This document shows positions 15,696 to 23,698 of a stretch of DNA of 26,348 nt, piece after piece. The notes under the pieces were generated by a model. That model was not told the DNA's origin and ran no database searches. It worked only from the letters and a program-made list of their open reading frames with translations. Numbering within the stretch: position 1 is the stretch's first letter; each line of letters opens with the position of its first letter. Source of the DNA: Anaerolineales bacterium UBA2317 (GTDB lineage: Bacteria; Chloroflexota; Anaerolineae; Anaerolineales; Villigracilaceae); contig DDVH01000028.1 in assembly GCA_002345215.1 (NCBI GenBank), forward strand, positions 74,285 through 100,632, written 5' to 3'. The translations under genes were made by a program, and so were the position numbers.

Positions 15696-16721
15696 TTAAT
15701 AAACCAAAGTCTTTTTATCTGTACTAATGCGCTTGCGGAAGATGTAATACGTCCAACCTTGATACACCAACACAATCGGCACGAAAATCAACGCTACAAT
15801 GGACATGACGGTTAATGTGTATTGCGATGATGAAGCATTATAAATTGTCAGCGACCATTCGGGATTCAACGTTGAAATCATCACACGTGGGAACATCAAT
15901 GTGAAGAATGAAACTTGCGTCAATACAATATGTAATGCGACGCTGAGAAATGCCCAGCCTTCCATTTTGCGGTTGATGAAAAATGTGGCGACGAGAATAG
16001 CAATCACAGCCGCAAGCGGAGTAGAGCCTGGGTTGATACCAATTTTTGTAGAAATGTCGGTTGAGGTGTAGGTGAAGAAGGCTAACAGCACAACTACAAT
16101 TGCCGCAACTACATATAAGTTTTTCGATAACTCACGTGCGCGTTCTCTTAATTCACCTTCGAGTTTGAGTGTGAGAAATGTTGAACCATATAGTAAGAAT
16201 ACGGAAACCATTGTCACGCCACCGAGTAGTCCAAACGGATTCAATAAGGTGAATAAGTTACCCGTATACATCATATCGGCATTGATGGGTACGCCGCGTG
16301 CTAGGTTTGAGAATGCAGTGCCGAGTAATAATGCACACATAAATGAACCAATTGCAATCATCCAATCAAACGTGTGTCGCCATTTTGGATTGGCATCTTT
16401 TGAACGATATTCAAATGAAATGCCACGAATGATTAATCCGATAACTAGCAAGAACAAGGCTAGATAAAATCCGCTGAACATGGTTGCATACCAATGCGGG
16501 AATGCGGCGAAAGTCGCGCCACCTGCTGTCAGTAACCAAACTTCATTGCCATCCCAAGTGGAGCCAATTGTGTTAATGATGGCGCGGCGTTCTTCATCTT
16601 TTTTGCCGAGGAACGGTAATAACATGCCAACACCAAAGTCAAAGCCTTCAAGAATGAAGAAACCAATCCACAATACGGCAATCAAAATAAACCAAAGGGT
16701 TTGTAAAAATTCGTAAGACAT
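15696..16721 (-). CDS. cydB: Cytochrome bd ubiquinol/menaquinol oxidase subunit II
   Basis: 341 residues, membrane-bound partner of CydA in the high-affinity bd oxidase. The start is placed at ATG 16719-16721 because GGAGGAAGAT directly precedes it and the protein then begins MSYEFLQTLWFILIAVLW as CydB does; an ATG 30 nt earlier would overlap cydA and lacks a binding site. Family motifs are EGFDFGVGML and STWDGNEVWLL near the N-terminus, followed by multiple helices throughout. The gap to cydA is 13 nt, so the two are co-transcribed. It is followed by a hairpin and cydDC. Confidence 0.96.
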   Translation of the reverse strand: MSYEFLQTLWFILIAVLWIGFFILEGFDFGVGMLLPFLGKKDEERRAIINTIGSTWDGNEVWLLTAGGATFAAFPHWYATMFSGFYLALFLLVIGLIIRGISFEYRSKDANPKWRHTFDWMIAIGSFMCALLLGTAFSNLARGVPINADMMYTGNLFTLLNPFGLLGGVTMVSVFLLYGSTFLTLKLEGELRERARELSKNLYVVAAIVVVLLAFFTYTSTDISTKIGINPGSTPLAAVIAILVATFFINRKMEGWAFLSVALHIVLTQVSFFTLMFPRVMISTLNPEWSLTIYNASSSQYTLTVMSIVALIFVPIVLVYQGWTYYIFRKRISTDKKTLVY

Positions 16722-16734
16722 ATCTTCCTCCGTA

Positions 16735-18120
16735 TCAATCTTGTGAACCAACTAAAGTCGGCGCAACATCTACTGATTCGTGCATAGCGGCATCAGGTCC
16801 AGCCACGATATATTTTTTCATCAAATACACCATCGCAATCGCTAACACGCCATACACCACAACATAGCCAATGAGTGAAATCCACAAATCAACAACTGTG
16901 AGGTTTGGTGATACTGCATCTTCCACTTTTAATAAACCTTGCACAATCCATGGTTGGCGCCCCATTTCAGTCAAAATCCATCCGCTCGAGTTTGCAAGAT
17001 AGGGCAATGCAATGACCCACGGAACCCACTTCATCCATTTGGCATTTTCATATTTGCCACGTGTTGCCAGCAAGAATAAAAATGACAAGCCCATCATGAT
17101 AAATCCAATCGTCATCATAATGCGGAATGACCAGTACGTGAAAACAATGAGTGGAACATAATCACCTGGACCATACAACGCTACATATTCTGCTTGGATA
17201 TCATCCACGCCTCGAACTTCGCAGGTTAAGTTGTTACATGCTAGGAAGCTTAATACTGCGGGGACGCGCCACGACCAAACCTCTTGCTTGCCTGTTAAAT
17301 CTCCAATTGTGATAATAGAAAACGGAGCAGGCGATGAAGTTTCATAATGCGCTTCAATGGCGGCGAATTTCATCGGTTGCGTTTCAAACATGTATTGTCC
17401 ATTGGTGTGACCACCAAAAAATACCAATGTGCTGGCGATTAATCCAACAATGGTTGCAGTTTGAAATGATGTTTTGAATAAACTCACATTTTGTTTTCTG
17501 AAAATGTGATAAGCACTAACTCCGATAATCAAGAAACTGGCGGTTGCTAAACCAGCCGCGATGGTGTGCCAGAAGAATAACCAACCTTTGGGGTTTGTAG
17601 CCAAAGCAAAAAAATCAACCAATTCAGCACGTCCAGTGACTTCGTTAATCACATAACCGACGGGGTGTTGCATCCAACCATTAGCGAGCAATATCCAAAG
17701 GGCAGATAAATTTGAACCAACGGCAACCAGCCAGATGGAGGCAAGATGCGCTTTTTCAGGAATCTTGGTCTCGCCAAAAATCCATACGCCGAGGAAAGTT
17801 GATTCCAAGAAGAATGAGGTCAATGCTTCAATGGCAAGTGGTGCACCAAAAATATCGCCGACATAACGCGAATATTCCGACCAGTTCATGCCGAATTGAA
17901 ATTCTTGCACAATGCCTGTGACGACACCAATGGCAAAGTTGATGAGGAAAAGTTTTCCCCAAAATTTTGTCATTTTGCGAAATTCTTCATCTCGCGTTTG
18001 GTAGTAGCGTGTTTGGAAATACGCCACAAACCAAGAAAGCCCCAACGTGAGGGGTACGAAAAGAAAATGATACACAGTGGTTAAACCAAATTGAAGCCGT
18101 GAAAGGGTGAGTGGATCCAT
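16735..18120 (-). CDS. cydA: Cytochrome bd quinol oxidase subunit I (short Q-loop type)
   Basis: 461-residue heme-binding subunit that oxidises quinol and reduces O2 to water without pumping protons. Visible heme ligands are H18 (E. coli H19), H185 (E. coli H186) and M335 in FRIM (E. coli M393). The proton-path glutamates E98 and E106 lie in IEALTSFFLESTFLG. The quinol-site motif QPMKFAAIEAHYE gives K251 and E256. GRQPW is at 387-391. The length and gap position point to the short-Q-loop class seen in Gram-positives and Chloroflexota. The quinol loop carries two cysteines, C295 and C300, in ACNNLTCEVRG. AAAGGAG lies upstream of the ATG. The promoter carries two Rex-like operators, so induction by high NADH/NAD+ is expected. 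Confidence 0.97.
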   Translation of the reverse strand: MDPLTLSRLQFGLTTVYHFLFVPLTLGLSWFVAYFQTRYYQTRDEEFRKMTKFWGKLFLINFAIGVVTGIVQEFQFGMNWSEYSRYVGDIFGAPLAIEALTSFFLESTFLGVWIFGETKIPEKAHLASIWLVAVGSNLSALWILLANGWMQHPVGYVINEVTGRAELVDFFALATNPKGWLFFWHTIAAGLATASFLIIGVSAYHIFRKQNVSLFKTSFQTATIVGLIASTLVFFGGHTNGQYMFETQPMKFAAIEAHYETSSPAPFSIITIGDLTGKQEVWSWRVPAVLSFLACNNLTCEVRGVDDIQAEYVALYGPGDYVPLIVFTYWSFRIMMTIGFIMMGLSFLFLLATRGKYENAKWMKWVPWVIALPYLANSSGWILTEMGRQPWIVQGLLKVEDAVSPNLTVVDLWISLIGYVVVYGVLAIAMVYLMKKYIVAGPDAAMHESVDVAPTLVGSQD

Positions 18121-18134
18121 ATATTAAGACTCCT

Positions 18135-18152
18135 TTGTGATATTTTTCACTA
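18135..18152. promoter_or_regulatory. Rex-like operator 1 (downstream box) at cydA
   Basis: TTGTGATATTTTTCACTA matches 11 of 12 defined positions of the Rex consensus TTGTGA-N6-TCACAA. It lies just after the predicted transcription start and ends next to the cydA ribosome binding site. Confidence 0.6.
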
Positions 18153-18154
18153 AC

Positions 18155-18172
18155 TTGTGAAAATTTTAACAA
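18155..18172. promoter_or_regulatory. Rex-like operator 2 (over the -10 box) at cydA
   Basis: TTGTGAAAATTTTAACAA matches 11 of 12 defined positions of TTGTGA-N6-TCACAA, and its AT-rich core fits the usual AWWWWT centre. It overlaps the -10 box, where bound Rex would block RNA polymerase. Its centre is 20 bp from that of box 1, about two helical turns. Confidence 0.68.
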
Positions 18173-18191
18173 TCGAACTCGGTTTTGTCAA
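18163..18191 (-). promoter_or_regulatory. cydAB-cydDC promoter
   Basis: TTGACA (18186-18191), 17 nt, TAAAAT (18163-18168) on the minus strand: a perfect -35 and a 5 of 6 match at -10. Predicted start near 18156, leader about 35 nt. Confidence 0.8.
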
Positions 18192-18236
18192 GAGGCTTTT
18201 ATAAGAGAAAACCCAAATGAAATTTTGTGGTTGCTT

Positions 18237-18266
18237 TTCACTAGAAAATTTTGAGGGTGATATAAT
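18237..18266 (+). promoter_or_regulatory. lgt: lgt promoter
   Basis: TTCACT, 18 nt, TATAAT (18261-18266) on the plus strand; start near 18273, leader about 25 nt. It is divergent from the cydA promoter, with about 45 bp between the two -35 boxes. Confidence 0.6.
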
Positions 18267-18297
18267 TTCTGAAATTTAATGTAGAGGTAATTCAAGT

Positions 18298-19332
18298 ATG
18301 GATATTAATCCAGTCATTTTTAGTTTCAAATTATTTACATGGACAGTCACCCTCACATGGTATGGCTTGATTGTAATGAGCGGTGTTTTAGTGGGTGCAT
18401 GGTTTGCAGAACGTGAAGTACGCCGACGTGGTGAAAACGGCGAAACCTTAATTGACGCTATGATTTGGCCCGTTGTCATCGGTATTCTTGGTGCAAGGTT
18501 GTGGTATGTAGCCAATGCAACGCTTGGGGGCAATACATCTTTCACTAACGACCCCATGTCTATCATCCGCCCGCCAATTGCTGGTTTACATTTTTTTGGT
18601 GGCTTGTTGTTTGGTGCTATTGCTTTAGTTTTTTATCTCAAACGCAATGGGTATGATGTCTGGCTATTTTTAGATGCCGTTGCACCGGTCACATTATTGG
18701 GTCAAGCAGTAGGTAGGTTAGGAAATTACATCAATCAAGAATTGTATGGTCCGCCGACAAATCTGCCGTGGGGCATTCCCATTGGAGCAGGACACCGCCT
18801 CCCGGCTTACGCCGACCTGACTCAGTTCCCTGTAGAGACTACTCGCTTTCATCCGACTTTTGCTTACGAGATGATTCTCAATGTTTTGGCTTTTCTCTTT
18901 ATTATCTGGTACGTCCGCAAAGATGAAAACGAGAAGCCCGGCACGGCTGTTAGCCTGTGGTTAATTTTTGCTGGCTTCATTCGTGTGTTTATTGAATTTT
19001 TCCGTCCAGACCAACCACGCATTGGTGACTCATTTGTTTCCTATACAATGGTTGTTGCTTTTCTAATGGGCGTTGCCGGTGTGATTTTATTCCTAGCCCG
19101 CAATGGAAAAATACAAATCGCCGCTTTAGAAAATTGGTCTGAAAAATATCAAATGAAAAAAGTGGAAAATAAAACAACGCCACTTCCGCGTAAACGACAC
19201 TTTGTTGAAGATGAATCTGATATGGATAATCAGGAAGAAATTAAGACCACGAAAAGTAGAAGTACAAAGAAACCAGTTGCGAAGAAAACCACAGCAAAGA
19301 AAACAACTGTGAAACGAAAGACAATCAAGTAA
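18298..19332 (+). CDS. lgt: Prolipoprotein diacylglyceryl transferase with a basic C-terminal tail
   Basis: Integral membrane enzyme that moves diacylglycerol from phosphatidylglycerol to the lipobox cysteine of prolipoproteins. The Lgt signature GRLGNYINQELYG starts at residue 139 (R140 corresponds to E. coli R143); HPTFAYE is at 185-191; the second essential arginine is in GFIRVFIEFFR (about 226-236). Where E. coli has the His103 pair FHGG, this protein has FFGG (99-102). Seven hydrophobic stretches end near residue 267. The last 60 residues are cytoplasmic or exposed, polar and end in a Lys/Thr-rich stretch (KKTTAKKTTVKRK), reminiscent of histone-H1-like tails and unusual for Lgt. AGAGG precedes the ATG. 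Substrates in this window include the lipoproteins at 22652 and 25066. Confidence 0.93.
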   Translation: MDINPVIFSFKLFTWTVTLTWYGLIVMSGVLVGAWFAEREVRRRGENGETLIDAMIWPVVIGILGARLWYVANATLGGNTSFTNDPMSIIRPPIAGLHFFGGLLFGAIALVFYLKRNGYDVWLFLDAVAPVTLLGQAVGRLGNYINQELYGPPTNLPWGIPIGAGHRLPAYADLTQFPVETTRFHPTFAYEMILNVLAFLFIIWYVRKDENEKPGTAVSLWLIFAGFIRVFIEFFRPDQPRIGDSFVSYTMVVAFLMGVAGVILFLARNGKIQIAALENWSEKYQMKKVENKTTPLPRKRHFVEDESDMDNQEEIKTTKSRSTKKPVAKKTTAKKTTVKRKTIK

Positions 19333-19337
19333 AACAA

Positions 19338-19365
19338 AAGACCTCGAAATTAATTTCGAGGTCTT
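19338..19365. terminator. Bidirectional terminator between lgt and the sulfotransferase gene
   Basis: A perfect 28-bp palindrome with arms AAGACCTCGAAATT. On the minus strand it is followed by TTTGTTTT, on the plus strand by CTTC, so it is stronger for the sulfotransferase gene. It starts 6 nt after the lgt stop. Confidence 0.85.
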
Positions 19366-19393
19366 CTTCATCATCCACGGTCTATCATCTACT

Positions 19394-20584
19394 TTACATA
19401 TCCAATTCAACTTGCTTGACAGGCACCAAATCTTCTCTGGTTTCAAAATTGAATCTCTCAAAAATATCTTTATAAGTCTCTATAATTTGCTCTCTTGTAA
19501 AACCCATTTCTTCTAATGAGTAGTTGTGATCGCTTTTGAAAGCCAACGTTTCTTTCACGGCTTGGTCAATGATGATGGGCAAGCCGGGTTGGTCTGGATA
19601 ACCAAATTGCTCATAAAAACCACGAATCACTGCTTCGGGGCGTTGAATCAAATCATCATAGCTCACAATCAAGTGTCTAGGAGAAGGATGCGAATCTAAA
19701 TATCTCAACGGGTGACGATACCAATGTTGCGTCATATCTAAAATTTCATCAATATACAAATATCCCTCACCAGGGTCAGTGAATTGACGACGCGCATAAT
19801 TAATCCATGAAACGGTGGAAGGCAACATGTCTAACGGATTACGAGCGAGATACAAAATGCGTGCATCAGGGAAAAATTCTGCCAGCGTTTCAATCTTCGG
19901 GCTAAAAGCGGGATTCTTCGCCACAAAATATTTTTTACCTTTATTGGCATACATGTGCCTTTGTAACATAGACTTATAAAACGTCATAATGCGTTTTTTA
20001 TGTTCAGGTGCTAGGGCTTCATCAAAATGTTGATAGTTCGGGAATTCATTTGCAAACGGAAAAAGGAAAAACACAAAATATCCATCCCAAATATGTAAAT
20101 GAATATTTTCATCTTCTTCAGGTTTGAAAAACGAAATCGGATGAATTTTTATTTTCCCCAAAGTGGCTTTATCAAACGCATATAACCACTTATGCAAAAT
20201 GCCATTCAAAAACTTTTTATCAAAACGAGAAATGAGTTGAGTAATTTTCTTTTGCGTCACCGAAGGCGTTAGGTAAATATCCCATGTGGTTAAACTCGTA
20301 AATGTTTGGTCATCACGTGAAAGCAAGCGTTGTAAAAAAGTTGAGCCGCTTCTTAAGTTTCCTAAAATAAACAACGGCTTTTCAACCACATGCGTCTTAT
20401 GGGCTGGGAATAAAATATCGTCAAGCCAAAAGAAAAACCAGTGCATCAATGCACCGAGGGGCCAAACGCTGTAAAAAAGAATTAGAAAAAGAAGTCGTTT
20501 TCGAGTGAGGCGGGCGGGGGTGTTTTTGTTGTCAAAAAAAGAGCGGTAAAACGTTCGCCAAAAAAGCCGAAAGTTATATTTCAT
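19394..20584 (-). CDS. PAPS-dependent sulfotransferase family protein
   Basis: 396 residues. Probable transfer of sulfate from 3'-phosphoadenylyl sulfate to an unknown acceptor. The 5'-phosphosulfate loop is LGNLRSGSTFLQRLLS (residues 74-89); the 3'-phosphate motif is YLARNPLDMLPSTVSW (about 245-260) with R248 and S256. Residues 30-53 form a hydrophobic segment that may anchor the protein to the membrane, leaving the catalytic part cytoplasmic or bound to the surface. The fold resembles the broad sulfotransferase family found in many bacteria with lipid or glycan substrates. Single gene between two plus-strand genes; AAGGA lies 12 nt before the ATG, a loose spacing. The substrate cannot be read from the sequence. 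Confidence 0.85.
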   Translation of the reverse strand: MKYNFRLFWRTFYRSFFDNKNTPARLTRKRLLFLILFYSVWPLGALMHWFFFWLDDILFPAHKTHVVEKPLFILGNLRSGSTFLQRLLSRDDQTFTSLTTWDIYLTPSVTQKKITQLISRFDKKFLNGILHKWLYAFDKATLGKIKIHPISFFKPEEDENIHLHIWDGYFVFFLFPFANEFPNYQHFDEALAPEHKKRIMTFYKSMLQRHMYANKGKKYFVAKNPAFSPKIETLAEFFPDARILYLARNPLDMLPSTVSWINYARRQFTDPGEGYLYIDEILDMTQHWYRHPLRYLDSHPSPRHLIVSYDDLIQRPEAVIRGFYEQFGYPDQPGLPIIIDQAVKETLAFKSDHNYSLEEMGFTREQIIETYKDIFERFNFETREDLVPVKQVELDM

Positions 20585-20697
20585 TCAGAGCGGGATCCTT
20601 CAAATTTGATGGGAATATTCTATCAGCAAATTGCCTTTTGATAAAACCCCGCTTCATCACTACGGGTTTGCTTGATTCTGTTTCCTCAACATTTTCC

Positions 20698-20725
20698 GTA
20701 GGGGCGAGGCATGCCTCGCCCCTAC
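20698..20725. repeat. Perfect 28-bp palindrome, GTAGGGGCGAGG family
   Basis: Arms GTAGGGGCGAGGCA and its exact complement, with no loop. It lies 33 nt upstream of the methyltransferase start. A diverged copy begins the mosaic at 25106. Confidence 0.8.
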
Positions 20726-20758
20726 TAAATTAGATGTAAAATTAAACATGGAGGCACT

Positions 20759-21403
20759 ATGGCAAAAGATTTATTAACTTATACAGCAACACAAGAATAT
20801 TTGACATCACTTGTTCCGCCGCGTGAACAAGAAATGCTTGAAATGGAAGCCTACGCGGAGAAAAATAATTTCCCAATTATTGGCGTCACTTGCGGATATT
20901 ACATCTATCAACTAGCACGGATGATAAACGCCAAATCAATTTTTGAACTCGGTTCTGGGTATGGATATTCCACTGCATGGTTTGCCAAAGCCTTGAGGGA
21001 AAATGGCGGAGGCGTTGTGCATCACACGGTTTGGGATGAGAAACTGTCGCAGATGGCGAAACAGCATTTGGCTAAGTTAGGAAGCGATGATTTAGTTAAG
21101 TTCCACATGTCCGAAGCAGTCGAAGCGTTGAAGAAAACAGATGGTCCGTTTGACATCATCTTCAATGATATAGATAAAGAGCAATATCCTGCATCACTGC
21201 CTGTTATTAAATCAAAATTGCGAAGTGGCGGATTGCTGATTATTGACAACATGCTTTGGCATGGAGATATTTTTAACAAAGATGATGTAAGACCTGCAAC
21301 AGAAGGCGTGCGCGAATTTACAAAACAAATTACAAATGATAAAGATTGGATTGTTTCACTCGTCCCGATGCGTGATGGGATGATTGTGGCGTATAAAAAA
21401 TAA
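20759..21403 (+). CDS. SAM-dependent O-methyltransferase (family 3 / COMT-like)
   Basis: 214-residue class I methyltransferase. Motif I is FELGSGYGYSTAWFA (residues 62-76); the acidic residue that binds SAM ribose would be in HTVWDEK. FDIIFNDIDKEQYP carries the metal/catalytic acid D, and RSGGLLIIDNMLWHG is the usual motif of caffeoyl-CoA/catechol-type O-methyltransferases, where D and N coordinate Mg2+. The substrate is probably a small catechol-like or related hydroxyl compound, not determinable here. GGAGG lies 4 nt before the ATG. It stands alone after a palindrome and before a repeat, and is not obviously in an operon. Confidence 0.9.
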   Translation: MAKDLLTYTATQEYLTSLVPPREQEMLEMEAYAEKNNFPIIGVTCGYYIYQLARMINAKSIFELGSGYGYSTAWFAKALRENGGGVVHHTVWDEKLSQMAKQHLAKLGSDDLVKFHMSEAVEALKKTDGPFDIIFNDIDKEQYPASLPVIKSKLRSGGLLIIDNMLWHGDIFNKDDVRPATEGVREFTKQITNDKDWIVSLVPMRDGMIVAYKK

Positions 21404-21408
21404 CTATG

Positions 21409-21482
21409 TGGTCTCGATACGGCGGCGCTGGTCGAGTAGTTCCGAAGGAACGTATCAAGACCCGCCGCCTACTCGACCACCA
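21409..21482. repeat. Complex palindromic repeat with CTACTCGACCACC end
   Basis: GGTCTCGATACG at the left; CTGGTCGAGTAG (21429-21440) pairs with CTACTCGACCAC (21469-21480); inside are GTTCC-GAA-GGAAC and CGTATC, the complement of GATACG. It fills the methyltransferase-aminotransferase gap. This resembles known ACTCGACCACC-type intergenic palindromes in other phyla. Confidence 0.65.
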
Positions 21483-21494
21483 ATTTGAGAGAAT

Positions 21495-22655
21495 ATGACA
21501 AACTTCAACATAATTCCTGATAGAAGAAAAATTTTCAATATCAACAAATGGACTTGGTTTCCGAAAGATGTACTGCCGATGTGGGTGGCAGATATGGATT
21601 TCCCTGCGCCAAAACCAATTTTAGATTCATTAGATAAATTATTGAAACATGGTGTGTTGGGATATGAATTGCCCGGCAAAGTTTTGCATGAAACCGTAGC
21701 GCAACGCATGGACGATTTATACAATTGGAAAGTAAGTTCTGAATCTGTGATTGTGATTCCCGGCGTAGTGAGTGGATTAAATATTGCCGCAAGCCTATTT
21801 TGCACAGATAAAAAAGGTGTGGCAGTACAAACGCCGGTCTATAACGAATTTCATGAAGTAAAAAATAATAATCGTGTTCCACAAGTGGATATTCCGCTTA
21901 GAAAAAAAATAAAAGGCAATATTATCTCTTACGAAATTGATTGGATATTGTTTGAAAAACAGATAAAGAAAACAAAAGTATTTTTATTGTGTAATCCACA
22001 TAATCCGCTGGGAATCAATTTCAGTCGCCGAGAATTGATTCGTATGGCTGAAATCTGTATCAAACATAAAGTCATCATCGTTTCAGATGAAATTCATTCT
22101 GAATTATTACTGGATAAAAATAAATTTACCCCGATGGCAAAACTTTCTAAAGAAATTGAGAAAAACACAATTACTTTAATTGCTCCATCTAAAACATTTA
22201 ACGTGCCGGGCTTGTTTTGTGCTTTTGCAATTATCCCCAATAAAGAATTGCGAGATAAGTTCCAAAAAGAAGTACAGCGTTTACGTTTGCACGTCAGCAG
22301 TGCTGGTTTGCATGCGGCGCAAGCAGCTTTTTCTGGTAAATGTGATTCTTGGTTATGGGAATTAAATCGCTATTTAACTGCAAATCGAGATTTTCTTGTC
22401 AATTATGTTTCTAAAAACATGCCCAATGTCAAAACTACAATTCCAGATGCAACTTATTTAGGCTGGCTAGATTTCACAGAAACTGGAATCGAAAACCCAT
22501 TTGAGTTTTTCAAAGACAATGCCAAAGTGGCACTCAGTGATGGCAAAATTTTCGGCAAAGGTGGCGAAGGTCACCTGCGGATTAATTTCGGTACATCACG
22601 CGCGATTTTGAAGGAAGGGTTGGACAAGATGAGTAAGGCTATGAAGAATTCATGA
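21495..22655 (+). CDS. PatB/MalY-type PLP enzyme (C-S lyase / aminotransferase class I/II)
   Basis: 386-residue fold-type I PLP enzyme. It starts with the PatB-like DRRKIFNINKWTWFPKDVLPMWVADMDFPAPKPI region. The PLP-lysine is K233 in APSKTFNVPGL; CNPHNPLG is at 166-173 and SDEIHSEL at 197-204 with D198. C-terminal HLRINFGTSR supplies the substrate carboxylate arginine. The family contains cystathionine beta-lyases that release H2S from cysteine-like substrates and MalY-type regulators; the lyase role is likely but unproven. GAGAGA lies just before the ATG. Its stop overlaps the start of the following lipoprotein gene in an ATGA junction. Confidence 0.9.
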   Translation: MTNFNIIPDRRKIFNINKWTWFPKDVLPMWVADMDFPAPKPILDSLDKLLKHGVLGYELPGKVLHETVAQRMDDLYNWKVSSESVIVIPGVVSGLNIAASLFCTDKKGVAVQTPVYNEFHEVKNNNRVPQVDIPLRKKIKGNIISYEIDWILFEKQIKKTKVFLLCNPHNPLGINFSRRELIRMAEICIKHKVIIVSDEIHSELLLDKNKFTPMAKLSKEIEKNTITLIAPSKTFNVPGLFCAFAIIPNKELRDKFQKEVQRLRLHVSSAGLHAAQAAFSGKCDSWLWELNRYLTANRDFLVNYVSKNMPNVKTTIPDATYLGWLDFTETGIENPFEFFKDNAKVALSDGKIFGKGGEGHLRINFGTSRAILKEGLDKMSKAMKNS

Positions 22656-23647
22656 ACACTAAGATACTTTTGGCCTGTTCATTAATAACTTATTTTCTAG
22701 TTGGATGTATTTCGTTTAACAATCCAACTCATACCTCAGTTGTTTCTACTTCTACGCCCCAATCAACAACATCTCCGACTTTATTTATTAAGCCCACTAT
22801 AACTCTTACATCAACTTTCATTGCCCCGACTTTTGAAGCAATTCCGACTTTAGGAACTGATGAATCATTTAGCAGCTTAAGAAATTATCTAAAAAATGAG
22901 CCGCCTTGCCAACTTCCTTGCTTGTTAGGTATCAGGCCAGGACAATCTACATTTTTGGAAGTAAAAAAAATATTAGCTGAATTTAGTGGTATTTCAAATG
23001 ATTTGTATTTCAAACAGGTAACTGATATTTGGGTTGTAGGCATTTTGGGTGTTGATATTAATGAGGGAAATAGTGTTATTGGATTTAGGTCACATTTTGT
23101 AACAAAAATAGATAAAGATGTGATTTTATATACAGGATTCCGTGCTTATCCTGATAATTACAGAGAAGGTAATACATACGCAGACGAAGACCATAATAAT
23201 TTGTTATTTGCTTATACATTGCCTCAGATTGTTCAGACTTATGGTTTGCCCACCCAAACACTCATGACTGCTGATTTAAATGTTTCTGAACCAACATCCC
23301 CAGATGACTTTATTATTCGTGTCCTTTATCCTGAGTTGGGAATATTTATTAAGTATGACATGCCAATGGAAATCAAAGAAAACACATATAAGTTTTGCGT
23401 TTCCGAAGCAATCATTGACTTAACAATAATCTCAGAAGAATATCGTCATAATTATCAGGAATTTTTTAAAGAAACAAACGATGAATGGGAATGGGTAACA
23501 AGTGCAAAATCAATATCAATATCAAATCCTTTTCTTAAATCTACAAAGGATGCCATTAAACTAGATGATGAAGACTTTTATGATAAGTTGATTTCTTCGC
23601 CAAATCAATGTTTTGAATCTCCTATAAATATCTGGCCTGAACCATAA
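22652..23647 (+). CDS. Cys-containing lipoprotein, 331 residues, unknown function
   Basis: Type II signal peptide with lipobox LVGC, Cys19 becoming the lipidated N-terminus. Residues 20-65 are a Ser/Thr/Pro-rich linker. A motif near residue 95, PPCQLPCLLGIRPGQSTFLEV, has two nearby cysteines and the GI-x-PGxST pattern seen in Chloroflexota lipoproteins of unknown role. Two later cysteines (C249 and C323 area) may pair. It overlaps the PLP enzyme gene by 4 nt, so it is translationally coupled, though no functional link is clear. Ends before a strong hairpin. Likely to sit on the outer face of the cell membrane. Confidence 0.8.
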   Translation: MNTKILLACSLITYFLVGCISFNNPTHTSVVSTSTPQSTTSPTLFIKPTITLTSTFIAPTFEAIPTLGTDESFSSLRNYLKNEPPCQLPCLLGIRPGQSTFLEVKKILAEFSGISNDLYFKQVTDIWVVGILGVDINEGNSVIGFRSHFVTKIDKDVILYTGFRAYPDNYREGNTYADEDHNNLLFAYTLPQIVQTYGLPTQTLMTADLNVSEPTSPDDFIIRVLYPELGIFIKYDMPMEIKENTYKFCVSEAIIDLTIISEEYRHNYQEFFKETNDEWEWVTSAKSISISNPFLKSTKDAIKLDDEDFYDKLISSPNQCFESPINIWPEP

Positions 23648-23652
23648 CAAAA

Positions 23653-23678
23653 AAACGGATGAGATAACTCATCCGTTT
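23653..23678. terminator. Bidirectional intrinsic terminator
   Basis: AAACGGATGAG-ATAA-CTCATCCGTTT, 11-bp stem. On the minus strand the stem runs into a seven-T tract, making it a strong terminator for a transcript from the 23700-23880 region. On the plus strand it ends the lipoprotein gene, 6 nt past its stop, with a shorter T tail. Confidence 0.85.
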
Positions 23679-23698
23679 AAGAATATTGCTATGTTTGC

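Noticed and set aside
16072..16467. 131-codon ORF opposite cydB
   Set aside because: Antisense shadow of a membrane protein gene; composition follows the cydB codons.
16722..16751. Upstream ATG giving CydB ten extra residues
   Set aside because: It overlaps the cydA stop region and lacks a binding site; the internal ATG has GGAGG and fits the family start.
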